NCBI RefSeq assembly: GCF_041270065.1
Contig: NZ_CP065958.1
Coordinates: forward strand, 6,448,001-6,512,000
Source of the DNA: Streptomyces fradiae
Lineage (GTDB): Bacteria > Actinomycetota > Actinomycetes > Streptomycetales > Streptomycetaceae
Length of the DNA: 64,000 nt
Reading direction: 5' to 3'
Numbering within the stretch: position 1 is the first letter of the stretch; each line of letters starts with the position of its first letter. Below, piece after piece: positions 27,726 through 34,728 of this stretch. The notes under the pieces are model-generated. The model made no database searches and was not told the DNA's origin. It was given only the letters and a program-made list of their open reading frames with translations. A program made the translations under genes and the position numbers.

Positions 27726-27809
27726 TCAGCGCGCCGAACAGATGGCGCTGGACATGCGGCCGAGGTCGACGTGCCGCCGACTCACCAAGGCAATTCCAGT
27801 TCCAGGCAT
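27726..27809 (-). CDS. Cysteine leader peptide of the sulfur assimilation operon
   Basis: A 27-residue peptide whose core SRRHVDLGRMSSAICSAR is the actinobacterial leader-peptide sequence I know from upstream of sulfur genes. The near-terminal Cys suggests sensing of Cys-tRNA charging, as shown for cysteine-responsive leader ORFs in mycobacteria. It ends 126 nt before the sulfite reductase start, leaving room for attenuator structures. The true start may be ATG 27809 or an internal GTG. Confidence 0.8.
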   Translation of the reverse strand: MPGTGIALVSRRHVDLGRMSSAICSAR

Positions 27810-27875
27810 GACGGAAGCGTGTCACGGGAGTTTGGACCCAGTCCAGCTTCGTCCAGGATGTGGACGCGACTGTCT

Positions 27876-27892
27876 CGTTGAGTGAGACGATG
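27876..27892. promoter_or_regulatory. GTCTC-N7-GAGAC inverted repeat upstream of the cysteine leader
   Basis: GTCTC and GAGAC flank GTTGAGT, about 65-85 bp upstream of the leader-peptide start. The position fits an operator or the -35 area of the sulfur operon promoter. No regulator can be named from the sequence. Confidence 0.4.
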
Positions 27893-27905
27893 TGGCATGG
27901 GTCAC

Positions 27906-27937
27906 GTGAAAGGGGCCCAGTTCAGGGCCCCTTTCAC
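27906..27937 (-). terminator. Terminator between the GNAT gene and the sulfur operon promoter
   Basis: GTGAAAGGGGCCC and GGGCCCCTTTCAC form a perfect 13-bp stem with loop AGTTCA, 44 bases after the GNAT stop. It should insulate the sulfur operon from the upstream gene on the same strand. Confidence 0.88.
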
Positions 27938-27980
27938 GAGGTGGTGCCGTACGGGGTAGGGGTACGGGTCGGTGTACGGG

Positions 27981-28562
27981 TCAGGCGTGGGCGCCCGGCC
28001 ACGGGCCCGGGTTCGCCGGCTCCTCGACCTGCTCCACCTTGGTGTCGAAGAGCCGGAAGCCGCGCCGCTCGTAGTTGGCCATCGCGTGCTCGCCGTCCAG
28101 CGAGCAGGTGTGCAGCCACACCCGCTTGGTCGGGGTCCGCCCGGCCCACCGCTCGGCCAGGTCCCAGGCGCGCTCCACCCCGTACGAAAGCAGGTGCCCG
28201 CCGATCCCGCGGCCCCGGAAGCCGGGGATCAGGCCGAAGTAGACGATCTCCACCGCGCCGTCGTCCTGCGGGTCCAGCTCCACGTAGCCCGCGGGCGTCC
28301 CCCGCTCGTACGCCACCCAGATCTCGGCGCCCGGCTTCTCCACGAGCTGCTGCCACTGCGGGTACGTCAGCGACAGCCGGTCGGTCCAGCGGATGTCGCC
28401 GCCGACCGCCGTATAGAGGAAGCGGCTGAACTCCGCCGAGGGCACCTCGGCCCGCACGATCCTCAGGTCGCGCCCCTCGGGAGCGGGCACGGGCCGGAGG
28501 TCGGACGGCGAGGTCTGTTCCAGGGACCAGGTGGTGAGGGTGATGCTCGTGGGCTTGCTCAT
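27981..28562 (-). CDS. GNAT-family N-acetyltransferase
   Basis: 193 residues. VEIVYFGLIPGFRGRGIGGHLLS near 110-130 is the acetyl-CoA-binding motif A (RGRGIG), and WLHTCSLDGEHAMANYERRGF near 150-170 is motif B with the usual ending. The N-terminal 60 residues vary and may select the acceptor, which is unknown. Followed by a strong terminator; apparently monocistronic. Confidence 0.88.
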   Translation of the reverse strand: MSKPTSITLTTWSLEQTSPSDLRPVPAPEGRDLRIVRAEVPSAEFSRFLYTAVGGDIRWTDRLSLTYPQWQQLVEKPGAEIWVAYERGTPAGYVELDPQDDGAVEIVYFGLIPGFRGRGIGGHLLSYGVERAWDLAERWAGRTPTKRVWLHTCSLDGEHAMANYERRGFRLFDTKVEQVEEPANPGPWPGAHA

Positions 28563-28713
28563 GGGCTTATCGCATCATGCGGAGCCGCGGATTCCCAGGC
28601 CGGATCCCACCGGGCCGGTCACATCGGGCGGCCCCTGTCCGGCATGTGGACAGTTGACCGGCCCGTGGACCCACCGCTCCGCCGCCCGCACGCCGCCCCC
28701 GCCCGTGCACCCC

Positions 28714-30021
28714 TCACGCGCTCGTCGCGCTCCGCGCCGCGAGCACGGCCGGTGCCGTGGAGTGGGGGAGGAGATCCGCCGGGTGCGCGGGGTGCCGCAG
28801 CTCGACCTCCACCTCCTCGCTGAAGCGGTACGGGCGGTGCGCAAGGACGCCGGCCAGGTTGCGCCGCACCCGCGACAGCTCCGCCCGTACCGTCACCGTC
28901 CTCGTCCGGTCCCCGAACACGTCCTGCGCCAGCTCCGCCGCCGTCCGCCCCTCCGGGTGGAGGGCGAGCAGATAGAGCAGCTCCGCGTGGCGCGGGCTGA
29001 GCTCCTGCGACCAGCTGCCGGCCGCACCCGACACCGACACCGCCGCCCGGCGCGGCCGGCTCAGATCGAGCACCACCCGGCTCGCCGCCCCGTCGGCGGC
29101 GCCGTCCCCGTCCGGCCGCGCACCCTCCTCCACCCGCAGCAGCCAGCCGCCCGGCAGCGGCTCCACCGCGCACATCCCCAGCGAGGGCAGCCACACCCGC
29201 CCGGCCCGGAACGACTTCGGCAGCGCAAGCCGGTCCACCGGCGCCATCCCGGTCACCGCCGCCGTCCAGCCGTGGGTGTCCACGGCGACGGCCCGCCCGC
29301 CCACCCGGCACAGGATCGGCGCCGCCACCGACCGCAGCCGCTCGATCGAGCGCAGATGCCGCTGGCGCATCTCGGCCTCCGCGAGCTGCGCCACCGAGCC
29401 GACCAGCGCCAGCGTCGCCGGATGGAAGCTGGACGCCGGGCCGCTGACGTCCACGATCCCGAGCAGCCGGTGATCGCGCGGGTCGTGGACGGGGGCGGCG
29501 GCGCAGGTCCAGTTGTGCAGCGTGTGCACATAGTGCTCGGCGGAGTGCACCTGCACGGCCTTGCCCATGGCGAGCGCCGTGCCCACCGCGTTCGTACCGG
29601 TGGTGTGCTCGCTCCAGGCCGCGCCCTCCTCCAGACAGATCCCGTTGGCCTGCCGCAGCACCGCCAGGTTGCCCTCGCGCCACAGCACCCGGCCCAGCTC
29701 GTCGGTCACCACCATGATCTGCATGGAGGCGTCGGCGATCCCGGCGAGTCCGGCGCTCAGCGTGCGCATGACCTCGCCGAGCACCGAGGAGCGGCGCCGC
29801 TCCTCCAGCTCGTCGCGCTGGAGCAGCACGGTGCTGGTGCTCTGGTCCGGGTTCACGCCGAGCCGGAACATGCGCTGCCAGGACGCGTCGATCACCGCCC
29901 GGGGTGCGACCGGCGGGGTCCGGCCGGCCAGGGTCTCCTCACGGACCTTGTGCAGCAGCCGGGTCGCCTTGGCGGCGTCCATCACGGCGAGCCGGTTCAG
30001 GTCGACCTGCGCTCGGTTCAT
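28714..30021 (-). CDS. GAF-domain transcriptional regulator with C-terminal winged helix
   Basis: 435 residues. Residues about 75-230 form a GAF-like sensor (LGRVLWREGN, EEGAAWSEHTTGTNAVGTA, HNWTCAAAPVHDP) of the AcoR type known from alcohol or acetoin activators. There is no sigma-54 AAA+ domain. The C-terminal 90 residues (SPRHAELLYLLALHPEGRTAAELAQDVFG...) look like a winged-helix DNA-binding domain. GGGAGGGA precedes ATG 30021. Its promoter probably lies in the 367-bp gap upstream, where GTTGC occurs three times. Target genes unknown; aidB is the neighbour. Confidence 0.85.
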   Translation of the reverse strand: MNRAQVDLNRLAVMDAAKATRLLHKVREETLAGRTPPVAPRAVIDASWQRMFRLGVNPDQSTSTVLLQRDELEERRRSSVLGEVMRTLSAGLAGIADASMQIMVVTDELGRVLWREGNLAVLRQANGICLEEGAAWSEHTTGTNAVGTALAMGKAVQVHSAEHYVHTLHNWTCAAAPVHDPRDHRLLGIVDVSGPASSFHPATLALVGSVAQLAEAEMRQRHLRSIERLRSVAAPILCRVGGRAVAVDTHGWTAAVTGMAPVDRLALPKSFRAGRVWLPSLGMCAVEPLPGGWLLRVEEGARPDGDGAADGAASRVVLDLSRPRRAAVSVSGAAGSWSQELSPRHAELLYLLALHPEGRTAAELAQDVFGDRTRTVTVRAELSRVRRNLAGVLAHRPYRFSEEVEVELRHPAHPADLLPHSTAPAVLAARSATSA

Positions 30022-30388
30022 CGGTCCCTCCCGGCCACGCACGATGCCGCTGTCTCTTCGCCGTCCATCCGCTTTTCCGTCTGTCGTGCCGTCGTCGCCA
30101 TTTCGCCGCCGCACAGTGCCGTATCGGTTCTGCACGGCGTGCGGCCCGGCGCCCATCGTGCCGCTCCGCAGCGTCACGCGCGGGCTGCTTCCCGTAATCC
30201 TGCAACCTCATGCAACTCTGGCAACCCCCGCCCCCGTGCACGAGGGTGGAGCCGAAGCGGAGGGTGGTGCCGTGTCGGCGCAGCACCACCCCCCGCTTTT
30301 CCGCGCGTGCCGACCCCCTCAGGTCCACCCCTGGCACGCGCGGCACAACGCCACACTCACCCGCCCGGGGGACGCTCCGCACACGCGT
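30022..30388. other. Intergenic region between aidB and the GAF regulator
   Basis: No gene is supported in this 367-bp stretch. It should carry the promoter of the GAF regulator. GCAAC (GTTGC on the minus strand) appears at 30202, 30212 and 30221, close to one DNA turn apart, and could be a regulator binding array. Confidence 0.45.
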
Positions 30389-32035
30389 TCAGGCCACCGG
30401 CCGGGCCCGTTCCACCACCGCACCCAGGTCGAGGGTGTGCGGCAGCGTCCCGAACGAGGCCCCCCAGTCCCCGCCGAGCCGCGACGCGCAGAATGCGTCC
30501 GCCACCTCCGGCGGCGCCCAGCGCACGAGCAGCGCACCCTGGAGCACCCGGGCCATCCGCTCCGCGAGCCGCCGCGCCCGCGCCTCGATGCCCTCCAGAT
30601 CGGCCAGTTCGGTCAGCAGGTCCCGGATCGCCCGGTCGAGCCGGTGATCCGCGCCGCGCGCCCGCCCCACCTCCGTCAGAAACGCGTTCAGCACCGCCGG
30701 TTCTCTCTGCAGGGCCCGCAGCACGTCCAGTGCCTGTACGTTCCCGGCGCCCTCCCACAGCGAGTTCAGCGGCGACTCGCGCAGCAGCCGCGGCAGCCCC
30801 GACTCCTCCACGTACCCGTTGCCGCCCAGGCACTCCAGCGCCTCCGCCACCACCGGCGTGCACCGCTTCGTCACCCAGTACTTGGCCACCGGCACCGCGA
30901 TCCGCAGCAGCGCCCGGTCGTCCTCCGTACCGGAGTCGGCGGAGTCGTACGCCGCCGCGAGCCGCATCCCGAGCACGGTCGCCGCCTCCGACTCGAGCGC
31001 CAGATCGGCCAGGACATTGCGCATCAGCGGCTTGTCGACGAGCAGAGCCCCGAACGCGCGGCGGTACGAGGCGTGGTGCACGGCCTGCGCGACCGCCTGC
31101 CGCATCAGCGCCGCCGAGCCCAGCACGCAGTCGAGCCGGGTCGCCGCCACCATCCCCATGACCGTCCGCAGCCCGCGCCCCTCCTCGCCCACCAGCCGGG
31201 CCCACGTCGACCCGTCGAACTCCACCTCGGCAGACGCGTTCGAGTGATTCCCCAGCTTGTCCTTCAGCCGCTGGAGCGCGAAGGCGTTCCGCGTCCCGTC
31301 CGGCAGCACCCGCGGCACCAGGAGACAGGACAGACCACCGGGCGCCTGGGCGAGCACCAGGAAGGCGTCCGACATCGGCGCCGAGCAGAACCACTTGTGC
31401 CCGGTCAGCACGTACTCGCCTTCGGCCGCCAGGGGCTCCGCCCGGGTCGTGTTGGCCCGGACGTCGCTGCCGCCCTGCTTCTCCGTCATGCCCATCCCGA
31501 GCAGCACACCGGTCTTCCCCAGCGGCGGCCGCAGCCCCTGCTCGTACACCCGCGAGGCGATCAGCGGCTCCCACGCCGCCGCGAGCTCCGGCTCGGCGCG
31601 CAGCGCCGGCACCGCCGCGTGCGTCATCGACACCGGACAGCCGTGCCCCGCCTCCACCTGCGAGGCCAGCAGGAAGCCCGCCGCCCGCCGCACATGACCA
31701 CCCGGCCGGCCCCACGCGCCGGTCAGCCCCGCGCCCACCGCCCGGCCGAGCAGCCGGTGCCAGGCCGGATGGAACTCCACCTCGTCGATCCGGCGCCCGT
31801 AGCGGTCGTGCGTCCGCAGCCGCGGCGGATGCTCGTTCGCGAGCCGCCCCCACTCCTGCGCCTGCGCCGAACCCGCCGACACCCCGAAGGCCGTCAGCTC
31901 CTCGCGCGCCTCGCCGTACGCCTCCGGCGGCAGGTGCCGCTCCACGGCCTCCGCCAGGGCCGCGTCGGACGAGAACATGTCGTATTCCACCAGGGGTGGA
32001 GCCTGGTTGGTCACGGTGTGGGTGCCGGGTGCCAT
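30389..32035 (-). CDS. aidB: AidB-type acyl-CoA dehydrogenase
   Basis: 548 residues, close to Escherichia coli AidB (541), which is induced by alkylation stress, binds DNA and has weak isovaleryl-CoA dehydrogenase activity. Shared stretches by memory: THTVTNQ, GMGMTEKQGGSDV, GHKWFCS, GGLSCLLVPR, RLKDKLGNHSNAS and SLWEGAGN. FAD-binding acyl-CoA dehydrogenase core with an AidB-specific N-terminal segment. ATG 32035 lies six bases from TACCGT, so the mRNA is probably leaderless, from a promoter shared symmetrically with the divergent yihY-like gene. An Ada-type protein is encoded 4 kb away. Confidence 0.92.
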   Translation of the reverse strand: MAPGTHTVTNQAPPLVEYDMFSSDAALAEAVERHLPPEAYGEAREELTAFGVSAGSAQAQEWGRLANEHPPRLRTHDRYGRRIDEVEFHPAWHRLLGRAVGAGLTGAWGRPGGHVRRAAGFLLASQVEAGHGCPVSMTHAAVPALRAEPELAAAWEPLIASRVYEQGLRPPLGKTGVLLGMGMTEKQGGSDVRANTTRAEPLAAEGEYVLTGHKWFCSAPMSDAFLVLAQAPGGLSCLLVPRVLPDGTRNAFALQRLKDKLGNHSNASAEVEFDGSTWARLVGEEGRGLRTVMGMVAATRLDCVLGSAALMRQAVAQAVHHASYRRAFGALLVDKPLMRNVLADLALESEAATVLGMRLAAAYDSADSGTEDDRALLRIAVPVAKYWVTKRCTPVVAEALECLGGNGYVEESGLPRLLRESPLNSLWEGAGNVQALDVLRALQREPAVLNAFLTEVGRARGADHRLDRAIRDLLTELADLEGIEARARRLAERMARVLQGALLVRWAPPEVADAFCASRLGGDWGASFGTLPHTLDLGAVVERARPVA

Positions 32036-32040
32036 ACGGA

Positions 32041-32047
32041 TACGGTA
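32041..32047. promoter_or_regulatory. Symmetric bidirectional -10 element between aidB and the YihY gene
   Basis: The heptamer TACGGTA reads TACGGT on the plus strand and TACCGT on the minus strand. Each ends exactly six bases before a start codon (GTG 32053, ATG 32035). Two divergent leaderless transcripts from one shared -10 element are predicted. Confidence 0.6.
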
Positions 32048-32052
32048 AGGAG

Positions 32053-33177
32053 GTGCAGGCAGCAAACGAAACACCCGAACGGCCCGAGCGGCGGCCCTGG
32101 AGCAAGCTCCACCGCGCGCGCGTCCTCTACCGCAACGTCTCCAAGCGGAAGATGGTCTGGCTGCTCCTCAAGGACACGGTCAACTCGTGCATCGAGTACC
32201 GCATCCTCGGCCTCGCCGCCGAAGCCGCCTTCTTCACCCTGCTGTCCCTGCCGCCGCTGCTCCTCGGCCTGATCGCCGTCCTCGGCTACGCCGACGACTG
32301 GACCAACACCGACACCGTCGCCAGCATCCGGGAGAACATCCTGCACGCCGCCGGCACGGTCCTCTCCGACCGCGGCGTCCGCGAGATCGCCGAACCCCTC
32401 CTCGACGACATCACCCAGGGCAAACGGCCCGAGCTGATCTCCCTCGGCTTCGCCATCGCCCTCTGGTCCGGCTCGCGCGCGGTGAACGTCTTCATCGACA
32501 CCATCACCGTGATGTACGGCCTCGACGGGCACCGCGGCATCGTCAAGACCCGGCTCCTCGCCCTGCTCCTCTACATCATCGCGCTGCTCATCGGCGCCAT
32601 CGTGCTGCCGCTCGCGGTCGTCGGCCCCGACCGCATCGTCGAGCTGATCCCCTGGGGCACGGAAGTCGTCTCGGTCCTCTACTGGCCCACCGTCATCCTG
32701 CTCTCCATCGCCTTCCTGACGACCCTGTACCACGTGTCCGTGCCCGTCCGCTCCCCCTGGATCGAGGACATCCCCGGCGCGCTCGTCGCCCTCGCCATGT
32801 GGGTGCTCGGCAGCTTCCTGCTGCGCATCTACCTCACCAGCCAGGTCGAGGGCCCCACCATCTACGGCTCCCTCGCCGCCCCCATCGCCGTCCTCCTCTG
32901 GATCGGCATCTCCGCCTTCGCGGTCCTCGTCGGCGCCGCCGTCAACGCCGCCATCGACCGCGTCTGGCCCTCCGTCGCCACCGCCGGCGCCCGCGAGGCC
33001 ACCGAACGCGCCCGCGCCGCCCAGGCCGCCGACCTCGTCGCCCGCCTGCGCGCGGAGGCCGAGGACGTGGACGAGGACGACCCCGACATGCCCTCGGAGT
33101 TCCCGGAGCGCTGGTCGAAGTTCCTGCCGCCGGACGACGTGAAGTCCCGGCTGCATGCGGGGTGGGAGAAGGAGTAG
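32053..33177 (+). CDS. YihY/BrkB family membrane protein
   Basis: 374 residues with about six membrane helices between residues 45 and 310 (for example ALLLYIIALLIGAIVLPLAVV and VLLWIGISAFAVLVGAAVNAA). A charged N-terminus and an acidic/Arg-rich C-terminal tail are cytoplasmic. RAVNVFIDTITVMYG near 145 and GPTIYGSLAAPIAVLLW near 270 fit the family. The function is not established; old names such as RNase BN are wrong. GTG 32053 has AAGGAG directly abutting it, too close to act, so a leaderless start is favoured. Confidence 0.88.
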   Translation: MQAANETPERPERRPWSKLHRARVLYRNVSKRKMVWLLLKDTVNSCIEYRILGLAAEAAFFTLLSLPPLLLGLIAVLGYADDWTNTDTVASIRENILHAAGTVLSDRGVREIAEPLLDDITQGKRPELISLGFAIALWSGSRAVNVFIDTITVMYGLDGHRGIVKTRLLALLLYIIALLIGAIVLPLAVVGPDRIVELIPWGTEVVSVLYWPTVILLSIAFLTTLYHVSVPVRSPWIEDIPGALVALAMWVLGSFLLRIYLTSQVEGPTIYGSLAAPIAVLLWIGISAFAVLVGAAVNAAIDRVWPSVATAGAREATERARAAQAADLVARLRAEAEDVDEDDPDMPSEFPERWSKFLPPDDVKSRLHAGWEKE

Positions 33178-33202
33178 CGGCCGCTGCAGGGCGGGCTCGG
33201 CC

Positions 33203-33208
33203 TACCCT
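33203..33208 (+). promoter_or_regulatory. -10 element (TACCCT) of a leaderless AraC-family transcript
   Basis: TACCCT ends six bases before GTG 33215, matching the leaderless spacing seen at other genes in the window. Confidence 0.5.
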
Positions 33209-33214
33209 GGTGAG

Positions 33215-33928
33215 GTGTACGAGGAACGGCCCGCGCGGCTCGCCGGAGCCGTCGTCTGGCGGCGGGAACCCGGGGCGGCGGCCGACGCCGCGGACCCGGG
33301 GACGCGGCCCGTGCTGCCCGACGGATGCATGGACCTGATCTGGGCGGACGGACGGCTGCTCGTCGCGGGGCCCGACACCCGGGCGTACGTGCCCCGGAGC
33401 CCCGCCGCGCAGTACGCGGGAGTGCGGTTCGCGCCGGGCGAGGCGGCCGGCGTCCTCGGCGTCGAGGCGAGCGCGGTGCGCGACGAGCGGGTGGAGCTGG
33501 CCGAGTTGTGGGGCCCGCGGGTCGCGCGACGGCTCGCCGACCGGGTGAGCGGGGCGGCGGACCGGGCGGCCGCCCTGGAGGACCTGGTGCTGCGGCGGGC
33601 CGCCGACGCGCCCGCGCCCGACCCGCTGCTGCGGGCCGTCGTCGCCCGGCTGCGGGCCGGACTCCCGGTCGGGACGGCGGCCGACGAGCTCGGGATCGGG
33701 GTACGGCAGTTGCACCGCCGCTCCCTGGCCGCCTTCGGGTACGGCCCGAAGACGCTCGCCCGGATCCTGCGCCTCCAGCGCGCGCTCGCCCTCGTCACGG
33801 CGGGCGTCCCGGCGGCGGAGGCCGCCCCGCGCGCGGGCTGCGTCGACCAGGCGCACCTCGCGCGCGAGATGCGGGCGCTGACCGGACTGACGATCGGCGG
33901 TTACGTGGCGGGGCTGCGGTCCGCGTAG
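33215..33928 (+). CDS. AraC-family regulator with DUF6597-like N-terminus
   Basis: 237 residues. RPVLPDGCMDLIW near 30 and FAPGEAAGVLGV near 75 are typical of the N-terminal domain of this AraC subfamily. The C-terminal third (GTAADELGIGVRQLHRRSLAAFGYGPKTLARILRL...) holds two helix-turn-helix motifs. GTG 33215 fits a leaderless mRNA. The gene overlaps the 3' end of the convergent VOC gene by 28 bp; such regulator/VOC pairs are common in Streptomyces, but the link is not understood. Confidence 0.87.
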   Translation: MYEERPARLAGAVVWRREPGAAADAADPGTRPVLPDGCMDLIWADGRLLVAGPDTRAYVPRSPAAQYAGVRFAPGEAAGVLGVEASAVRDERVELAELWGPRVARRLADRVSGAADRAAALEDLVLRRAADAPAPDPLLRAVVARLRAGLPVGTAADELGIGVRQLHRRSLAAFGYGPKTLARILRLQRALALVTAGVPAAEAAPRAGCVDQAHLAREMRALTGLTIGGYVAGLRSA

Positions 33929-34365
33929 AGCGACACGCCCGTCCCGTCCGGGTCGAGCACGACCGCGTACCGCTGCCCCCAGACCGCGTCCCACGGCTTC
34001 AGATGCCCGCGGTGACCGGCGCCGGTCAGCCTCTCGTACACCGCGTCGACCTGCGCCGGATCGGCGCACCGGAACGCGAGCGCGACCCGCTCCCCGCCGC
34101 CCGGCGGCCGCGTCCACGCCGGGTCGAACGACCGCATGACGTCCTCGGTGTCCCACAGCACCCGCATCCCGCCGGGCAGCGCGACCTCCACGTGCGGCGC
34201 GCTCTCGGCACCGGCCGGGACGTCCAGGCCGAGCAGCCGGTAGAAGGCGAGGGAGGCGGCCATGTCGGCGGTGACGATCCCGATCACGTCGAGCCGGGGC
34301 GTGGGGGAGGAGGGGGAGCCGGTGGAGGCGGGGGAGTCGGTGGTGCGGCTTCGGTTGGTGTCCAT
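33901..34365 (-). CDS. VOC (glyoxalase/bleomycin-resistance fold) family protein
   Basis: 154 residues. A Ser/Thr/Pro-rich tail (about 1-25) leads into one VOC unit: VIGIVTADMAASLAFYRLLGL, HVEVALPGGMRVLWD, VALAFRCADPAQVDAVYERL and YAVVLDPDGTGVSLYA. One such unit usually forms dimers; function ranges from isomerases to antibiotic binding and cannot be set here. TAGCCT (34372-34377, minus strand) ends six bases before ATG, so it is probably leaderless. Convergent overlap with the AraC gene. Confidence 0.88.
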   Translation of the reverse strand: MDTNRSRTTDSPASTGSPSSPTPRLDVIGIVTADMAASLAFYRLLGLDVPAGAESAPHVEVALPGGMRVLWDTEDVMRSFDPAWTRPPGGGERVALAFRCADPAQVDAVYERLTGAGHRGHLKPWDAVWGQRYAVVLDPDGTGVSLYADRSPAT

Positions 34366-34371
34366 GGCCGC

Positions 34372-34377
34372 AGGCTA
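34372..34377 (-). promoter_or_regulatory. -10 element (TAGCCT) of a leaderless VOC transcript
   Basis: TAGCCT on the minus strand ends six bases upstream of ATG 34365; no ribosome-binding sequence precedes the start. Confidence 0.5.
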
Positions 34378-34442
34378 GGAGGGGCGGGGGAGCGGCGTCT
34401 TGTACGGATCGGACACGGCGGCGCGGAGGGTGTCGGCGCGCT

Positions 34443-34490
34443 GAACGCGTGGCGCGTTAAATGCGTGGCGCGTTAAATGCGTGGCGCGCT
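34443..34490. repeat. Three tandem 16-bp units, each a near-palindrome
   Basis: Units at 34443-34458, 34459-34474 and 34475-34490 differ at few positions. The first contains AACGCG-TGG-CGCGTT, a perfect 6-bp palindrome; the other two have ATGCG in the left arm. They lie just upstream of the likely promoter of the leader-peptide-rsgA transcript. Confidence 0.8.
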
Positions 34491-34505
34491 CGCGAGGGTG
34501 CCCGC

Positions 34506-34538
34506 TACGGTGGTGCACACCGCTCGGGAGAGCGGTGC
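34506..34538 (+). promoter_or_regulatory. Likely promoter and 5' hairpin of the rsgA leader transcript
   Basis: TACGGT at 34506-34511 is a plausible -10 element. Just after the expected start, CACCGCTC-GGGA-GAGCGGTG (34519-34538) makes a perfect 8-bp hairpin with a four-base loop at the 5' end of the RNA. Confidence 0.45.
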
Positions 34539-34596
34539 CGAAGAGCGCTCAAGTGCGTTTCCGCCGAGCATGTGTTGTGACCAGGAGGTGTGACCG

Positions 34597-34668
34597 ATGG
34601 CTGTCGTCACGAAGGGCCGTGCCCTCAATCCGATGATCGTCCACCCCACTTCCGTGGCCACCGGCTGA
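34597..34668 (+). CDS. 23-residue putative leader peptide upstream of rsgA
   Basis: A short ORF opening MAVVTKGRALNPM and ending HPTSVATG. Its ribosome-binding site AGGAGGTG (34583-34590) is an ideal match at six-base spacing, far better than that of rsgA, so translation is very likely. I do not recognise the peptide. It ends 60 bases before rsgA; the interval folds into two hairpins, the second covering the rsgA ribosome-binding site. A translation-controlled switch is inferred. Confidence 0.65.
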   Translation: MAVVTKGRALNPMIVHPTSVATG

Positions 34669-34683
34669 CCTCTTCTCTCACGC

Positions 34684-34727
34684 GCTGCCGTAGGCAGCCG
34701 CCGGGGCCACCCCTTTGAAGGGTCCCC
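34684..34727 (+). promoter_or_regulatory. Hairpins occluding the rsgA ribosome-binding site
   Basis: GCTGCC-GTA-GGCAGC (34684-34698) is a perfect hairpin. GGGG (34703-34706) with CCCC (34724-34727) and ACCC (34709-34712) with GGGT (34720-34723) form a second stem. The second stem buries GGG of GAAGGG, the ribosome-binding sequence for TTG 34729. This looks like a translational attenuator. Confidence 0.5.
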
Positions 34728-34728
34728 C

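Noticed and set aside
34443..34490. CRISPR-like array
   Set aside because: Units are 16 bp and contiguous, with no spacers and no cas genes.
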